Shown piece by piece: positions 4,636-7,392 of a stretch of 7,392 nucleotides of DNA (positions within the stretch are counted from its first letter, which is position 1; each line of letters begins with the position of its first letter). This DNA is from JAICQQ01 sp965651135 (GTDB taxonomy: Bacteria; Myxococcota_A; Polyangia; Polyangiales; Polyangiaceae), in the NCBI GenBank assembly GCA_965651135.1, contig CBFGRJ010000366.1, positions 1 through 7,392 of the forward strand. Reading direction: 5' to 3'. The position numbers were made by a program, and so were the translations under genes. Below the pieces are notes generated by a model, which saw only the letters and a program-made list of their open reading frames with translations, made no database searches and had not been told where the DNA came from.

Positions 4636-6723
4636 ATGACCACCAGTAGCTCACCAGGGACCACCCGCGCGCGCACCGGTCGGTTCAGTCTCGCCACGTT
4701 TCAAACCGAGCCCCTGGTAGGTCGCTGGCTGAAAACACACGCCTGTGTCGGGGTGTTCTGTGGGGCGCTGCTGTCTTTGATCCATCAGCTGACGCAGGCC
4801 AGGTTCGGCGATGGTTCCGCGTCTCTGACGGAACGAGCGCTGGCGGTTCTGCTGACTTCCGTCGGATATGCCGCGTTGATGTTGGTAGCAGCGGCCATCG
4901 CTGGCTGGTTGTGCGTGGTACGCGGCTCCTGGCGTCGCCTGGCGGTGAGCTTCGGAGCGGCGGCGCTGTGGCTTGCGTCGTGTGCCCACCTGCTCGCCGA
5001 GGCCGTCTACGTGACTGCGGGTTCTCCCATGACCGTTGGCGCGCTCGAGTTCTTCGCAAACGGTTGGCAGCACATGCTGCGAGCCCTGCTGCACGGATAT
5101 TGGCAGGTCTTGTCCCTGTTCGCGCTGGGCACCGTGGTATTGGTCGTGCTGGTGGCGCTGGTCTTGTCGCGGGCCACGCACGACCCGGTGCTCTCGGGGC
5201 GCCGCTTGCTGGTTGGGTTGCTGATCGGAATCGGCGTCTTGCTCGGCTTGAACGAGCTGGTTGCGCGCGATCGCGGTGGTTGGGCCCTGGTCTGGGCTTC
5301 CACGCCCGAATTGGCATTCCTCGAGTCGATCCACTTGCAGGCGAAGGAGCGAGAGAGCCTCGAGAGCGACAAGAGCCTGCGGCCGGACGCTGGGAACGAG
5401 TTGAGCGCCGGTCGCTTGTGGGCCGGCGCTGCGCACGAGAGCGACCAGCGCGGTCCCAATGTCTTGTTCATCATGCTCGAATCCGTGGGCGCCAACCATT
5501 TGGGGTTCGCCGGCTATCAGCGGGGGGTCGACGAACCCAGCGTGACGCCCAACATCGATCGGATCGCCGAGAAAAGCTTGTGGCTACGGCGAGCTTGGAC
5601 AACCGCCACCCACTCCAATTACGCCCAAATGGCGGCGCTGTCGTCTTTGTTTCCGCGTCGCACCAGCGGGCTCGATACCTACAAGAGGCTCGACTACCCG
5701 CGCGTGCTCTTGCACGACTTTTTATACGCGCTGTCGTATCGCACGGCCACGATTTCCAGTCAGGACGAGACCTGGCAGGGAATGTTGCGGTTTCAGACGA
5801 CTGCGACACCCACGCTGCGCTTCCACGCACGGGATCATCAGGGGCCTCTGATCAACACCGGGACGGAGCGGATCGTACCCGATCATCTGACCGCGGAGCG
5901 AGTGCGGCGCCTGATCTTGGCGCAGCAACGAGAACCTTGGGGCGTCTACGTCAATTTTCAAATGACGCATTTTCCGTACAAGCTGCCGCCGGGAGTGAGC
6001 GGGCCGTTCGAGCCCGCCACGCCGAATCCAAAGACCTTCCGATACCTGAGCTATCCCAAAGCGGACCTCGAGAAGGTGCTCAACAAGTACGACAATGCGC
6101 TCCACTACGTAGATCAGGCGGTTGGGCGCCTGTATGACGCCCTGATCGAGTCCCATCAACTCGATCGCACCATCGTGGTGCTGACCAGCGATCACGGTGA
6201 GCTGTTTCACGAGCATGGTCTGGTCACCCATGGCCGGACGTTGTACGACGCCGAGGCACGGGTGCCGTTGCTCGTGCATTTCCCGCGGGCTCTCGAGCCC
6301 GGCGTTTCCGATGCGCCGGTGTCGCACTTGGATATCCTTCCCACTCTGGCCGATTTGCTCGAGGTCGCGCCGCATCCTTCGTTTCAGGGTCAGAGTTTTG
6401 CCGACCCAGGCAGCATCGATGCGCGTCAAAAGGCGGTATTTCTCAACATCCAGGGCATGCGTACGGCCGAGGCGATCGTGTGCTGGCCCTACAAGCTCAT
6501 CAAGGAGCGCGAGCGGCGTCATCCGGAGCTGTACAACCTGGAACGCGACCCTGGCGAGACCGATAACCTCTACTATCGCGATTCTCGGCCGGCTCAGAGG
6601 CTGCAGCGGTTGTTGCGTGCTCAGATGCGAGCGCAGCTCGAATACCATCACCCCGACAACGCTGAGCTTCGCGAGGAGCGCTTCGCTCCCCGACTGTTGA
6701 CCTGCGACGCACCGCTCGATTGA
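4636..6723 (+). CDS. Membrane-anchored sulfatase-fold phosphotransferase/phosphatase (LTA synthase-like)
   Basis: 695 residues. The N-terminal ~210 residues hold about five membrane helices (roughly 35-52, 67-95, 101-125, 155-178, 190-210), followed by a linker and an alkaline-phosphatase-superfamily (Pfam Sulfatase) domain from about 274 to 640. Five helices with N-in topology place the catalytic domain outside the cytoplasm, the architecture of lipoteichoic acid synthase and related phosphoglycerol or phosphoethanolamine transferases. Visible motifs are PNVLFIMLES (274-283, Glu282 as metal ligand), PNIDRIA (305-311), TTATHSNYAQMAALSSLFPR (322-341, candidate nucleophile Thr325 or Thr323), FQMTHFPY (441-448, His445 for substrate) and SDHGELFHEHG (518-528, Asp519/His520 for metal). 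The sulfatase signature Cys-x-Pro-Ser-Arg is absent, so sulfate-ester hydrolysis through formylglycine is unlikely. A C-terminal YNLERDPGETDNL block (633-645) is nevertheless common in sulfatase-like proteins. The likely substrate is an envelope lipid or glycan; which one cannot be told. The gene is convergent with the GDSL gene, 22 bp away. Confidence 0.87.
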   Translation: MTTSSSPGTTRARTGRFSLATFQTEPLVGRWLKTHACVGVFCGALLSLIHQLTQARFGDGSASLTERALAVLLTSVGYAALMLVAAAIAGWLCVVRGSWRRLAVSFGAAALWLASCAHLLAEAVYVTAGSPMTVGALEFFANGWQHMLRALLHGYWQVLSLFALGTVVLVVLVALVLSRATHDPVLSGRRLLVGLLIGIGVLLGLNELVARDRGGWALVWASTPELAFLESIHLQAKERESLESDKSLRPDAGNELSAGRLWAGAAHESDQRGPNVLFIMLESVGANHLGFAGYQRGVDEPSVTPNIDRIAEKSLWLRRAWTTATHSNYAQMAALSSLFPRRTSGLDTYKRLDYPRVLLHDFLYALSYRTATISSQDETWQGMLRFQTTATPTLRFHARDHQGPLINTGTERIVPDHLTAERVRRLILAQQREPWGVYVNFQMTHFPYKLPPGVSGPFEPATPNPKTFRYLSYPKADLEKVLNKYDNALHYVDQAVGRLYDALIESHQLDRTIVVLTSDHGELFHEHGLVTHGRTLYDAEARVPLLVHFPRALEPGVSDAPVSHLDILPTLADLLEVAPHPSFQGQSFADPGSIDARQKAVFLNIQGMRTAEAIVCWPYKLIKERERRHPELYNLERDPGETDNLYYRDSRPAQRLQRLLRAQMRAQLEYHHPDNAELREERFAPRLLTCDAPLD

Positions 6724-6745
6724 ACGGCAAAGCTCTTCGTGACGC

Positions 6746-7392
6746 CTAGCGGCAGTTGCTGAACACCGCCTCGAACAGGGCTTTGCCCAAGAGCTCGTGA
6801 CCCAAAGGCCCCAAATGTAGACCGTCGTGCGAGCTTTGCTCGTAGTCGGGGCAGAGCCGACTCTCGTCACCGCAAGACAGAAGGCGATAGGCGTCCAAGA
6901 GGTAATCTACGCTCCCCTGCTCGTGCTGGGCATGAATCCACCGGTTCAGTTGCACCGTGTAGCGCTGGCGCCGTTCGTTGTGGTAGCGGCGAAAGCCGCC
7001 CCACGGAGAGACGGTGAGGGCGACCACTTTGGCTCCTTTGGCTCGCGCCTTGTCGTAGATCACCTGGAGGTCGGCTTGCGCTTTTTCCGGGGTACGCAGT
7101 GCGGTCAGGTCGCTGTACAGGTCGTTGACGCCTCCCCAGACGACGACATGGGTGTAGGTGCCGTGGGGCTGGTTGTGAACCGTGTTTTCGAAGCGCCGGC
7201 GGATCTGATTGAGCATGTGCCCCCCCTGGGCGAAGTTGTCGATACGCGTCTCCGGGCAACGCTTTTGTACGTAGTCGAGATAGCCTCCGCCAAAGCTGCG
7301 CTTGTCGGTGAGCGAGTCGCCGACAGCTGCTATGCGGTACGCTTGCTTGGGCTCGGGTGCGCTTGGGCTGGGTGAACTTGGGCTGGGTGAAC
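6746..7392 (-). CDS. SGNH/GDSL-family hydrolase, N-terminus beyond window
   Basis: The frame runs off the right edge, so the start is not in the window. An internal ATG at 7216 would cut off the catalytic Ser and is not the real start. All four SGNH blocks are present. Block I is IAAVGDSLTD (Ser codon 7313-7315). Block II is FAQGGHM, with Gly (7220-7225). Block III is VWGGVNDLY (Asn codon 7124-7126). Block V is SHDGLHLGPLGHE (Asp 6824-6826, His 6815-6817). The family hydrolyses esters (lipids, acetylated sugars, peptidoglycan O-acetyl groups) with a Ser-Asp-His triad and Gly/Asn oxyanion hole. Before block I lies a Ser/Pro-rich linker (SPSPS repeats, then APEPKQ), typical after a signal peptide or lipoprotein anchor. 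With four Cys in the visible part, an exported enzyme is likely. The visible length (214 residues) suits a single SGNH domain. Family secure, substrate unknown. Confidence 0.9.
   Translation of the reverse strand, partial: SPSPSSPSPSAPEPKQAYRIAAVGDSLTDKRSFGGGYLDYVQKRCPETRIDNFAQGGHMLNQIRRRFENTVHNQPHGTYTHVVVWGGVNDLYSDLTALRTPEKAQADLQVIYDKARAKGAKVVALTVSPWGGFRRYHNERRQRYTVQLNRWIHAQHEQGSVDYLLDAYRLLSCGDESRLCPDYEQSSHDGLHLGPLGHELLGKALFEAVFSNCR
7346..7392 (-). repeat. 15-bp coding repeat giving a SPSPS linker
   Basis: On the plus strand the 15-base unit CTTGGGCTGGGTGAA occurs at 7362-7376 and again at 7377-7391. A diverged copy (CTTGGGCTCGGGTGC) lies at 7346-7360. The repeat reaches the window edge and probably continues. 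Because 15 is a multiple of three, copy-number changes keep the GDSL hydrolase in frame and only alter the length of its Ser/Pro linker. Confidence 0.75.

Noticed and set aside
4911..6137. 408-codon plus-strand open frame inside the sulfatase-fold gene
   Set aside because: Its translation is Arg/Ala/Gly-rich and lacks motifs, typical of an alternate frame of GC-rich coding DNA.
5722..6870. 382-codon minus-strand open frame opposite the sulfatase-fold gene
   Set aside because: The opposite strand carries complete family motifs over the same stretch; this frame shows none.
6827..7375. 182-codon plus-strand open frame opposite the GDSL hydrolase
   Set aside because: The minus strand holds all four SGNH blocks, so this is an antisense shadow.

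Overview
The window is GC-rich chromosomal DNA with tightly packed genes. It looks like a myxobacterium (Myxococcota, former Deltaproteobacteria) or a close relative. That assignment is inferred from strong G/C third-position preference, short convergent and divergent gaps, and the mix of families (DUF2277, DUF3025, a UbiA-like membrane protein, an LTA-synthase-like phosphatase-fold protein). No gene is diagnostic of a species. I see no rRNA, tRNA, CRISPR array, insertion sequence, phage gene or origin.

Layout. (1) 1-166 is a leader with a 13-bp tandem repeat. It precedes a plus-strand gene for an exported protein that resembles bacterial chalcone-isomerase-like proteins (167-835). (2) A 90-residue DUF2277 gene (863-1135, minus) and a DUF3025 gene (1190-2092, plus) diverge from a 54-bp gap that can form two competing hairpins. 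(3) A compact minus-strand operon follows, read from about 4335 down to 2105. It encodes a single-pass membrane protein of unknown function, a class I SAM methyltransferase, and a nine-helix UbiA-superfamily membrane protein. The first junction has a 4-bp gap if an ATT start is used, and the second junction overlaps by 14 bp. (4) A 300-bp divergent regulatory region separates this operon from a 695-residue plus-strand protein with five membrane helices and an extracytoplasmic alkaline-phosphatase/sulfatase-fold domain. That domain carries Thr rather than the sulfatase Cys-x-Pro-Ser-Arg site (4636-6723). (5) An exported SGNH/GDSL hydrolase on the minus strand (6746 to beyond 7392) is cut at its N-terminus by the window edge.

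How they may work together: most products are membrane or exported proteins. The methyltransferase plus UbiA-like pair looks like a small lipid- or isoprenoid-modifying unit. The divergent LTA-synthase-like enzyme and the GDSL hydrolase would act on envelope substrates. Any link between these units is inference from proximity only.

The most notable observation is that the conserved N-terminal part of the methyltransferase lies upstream of every ATG, GTG or TTG in its frame. This implies an ATT start or another non-standard initiation. I found no convincing large novel system; the three-gene operon is the best candidate for undescribed biochemistry.
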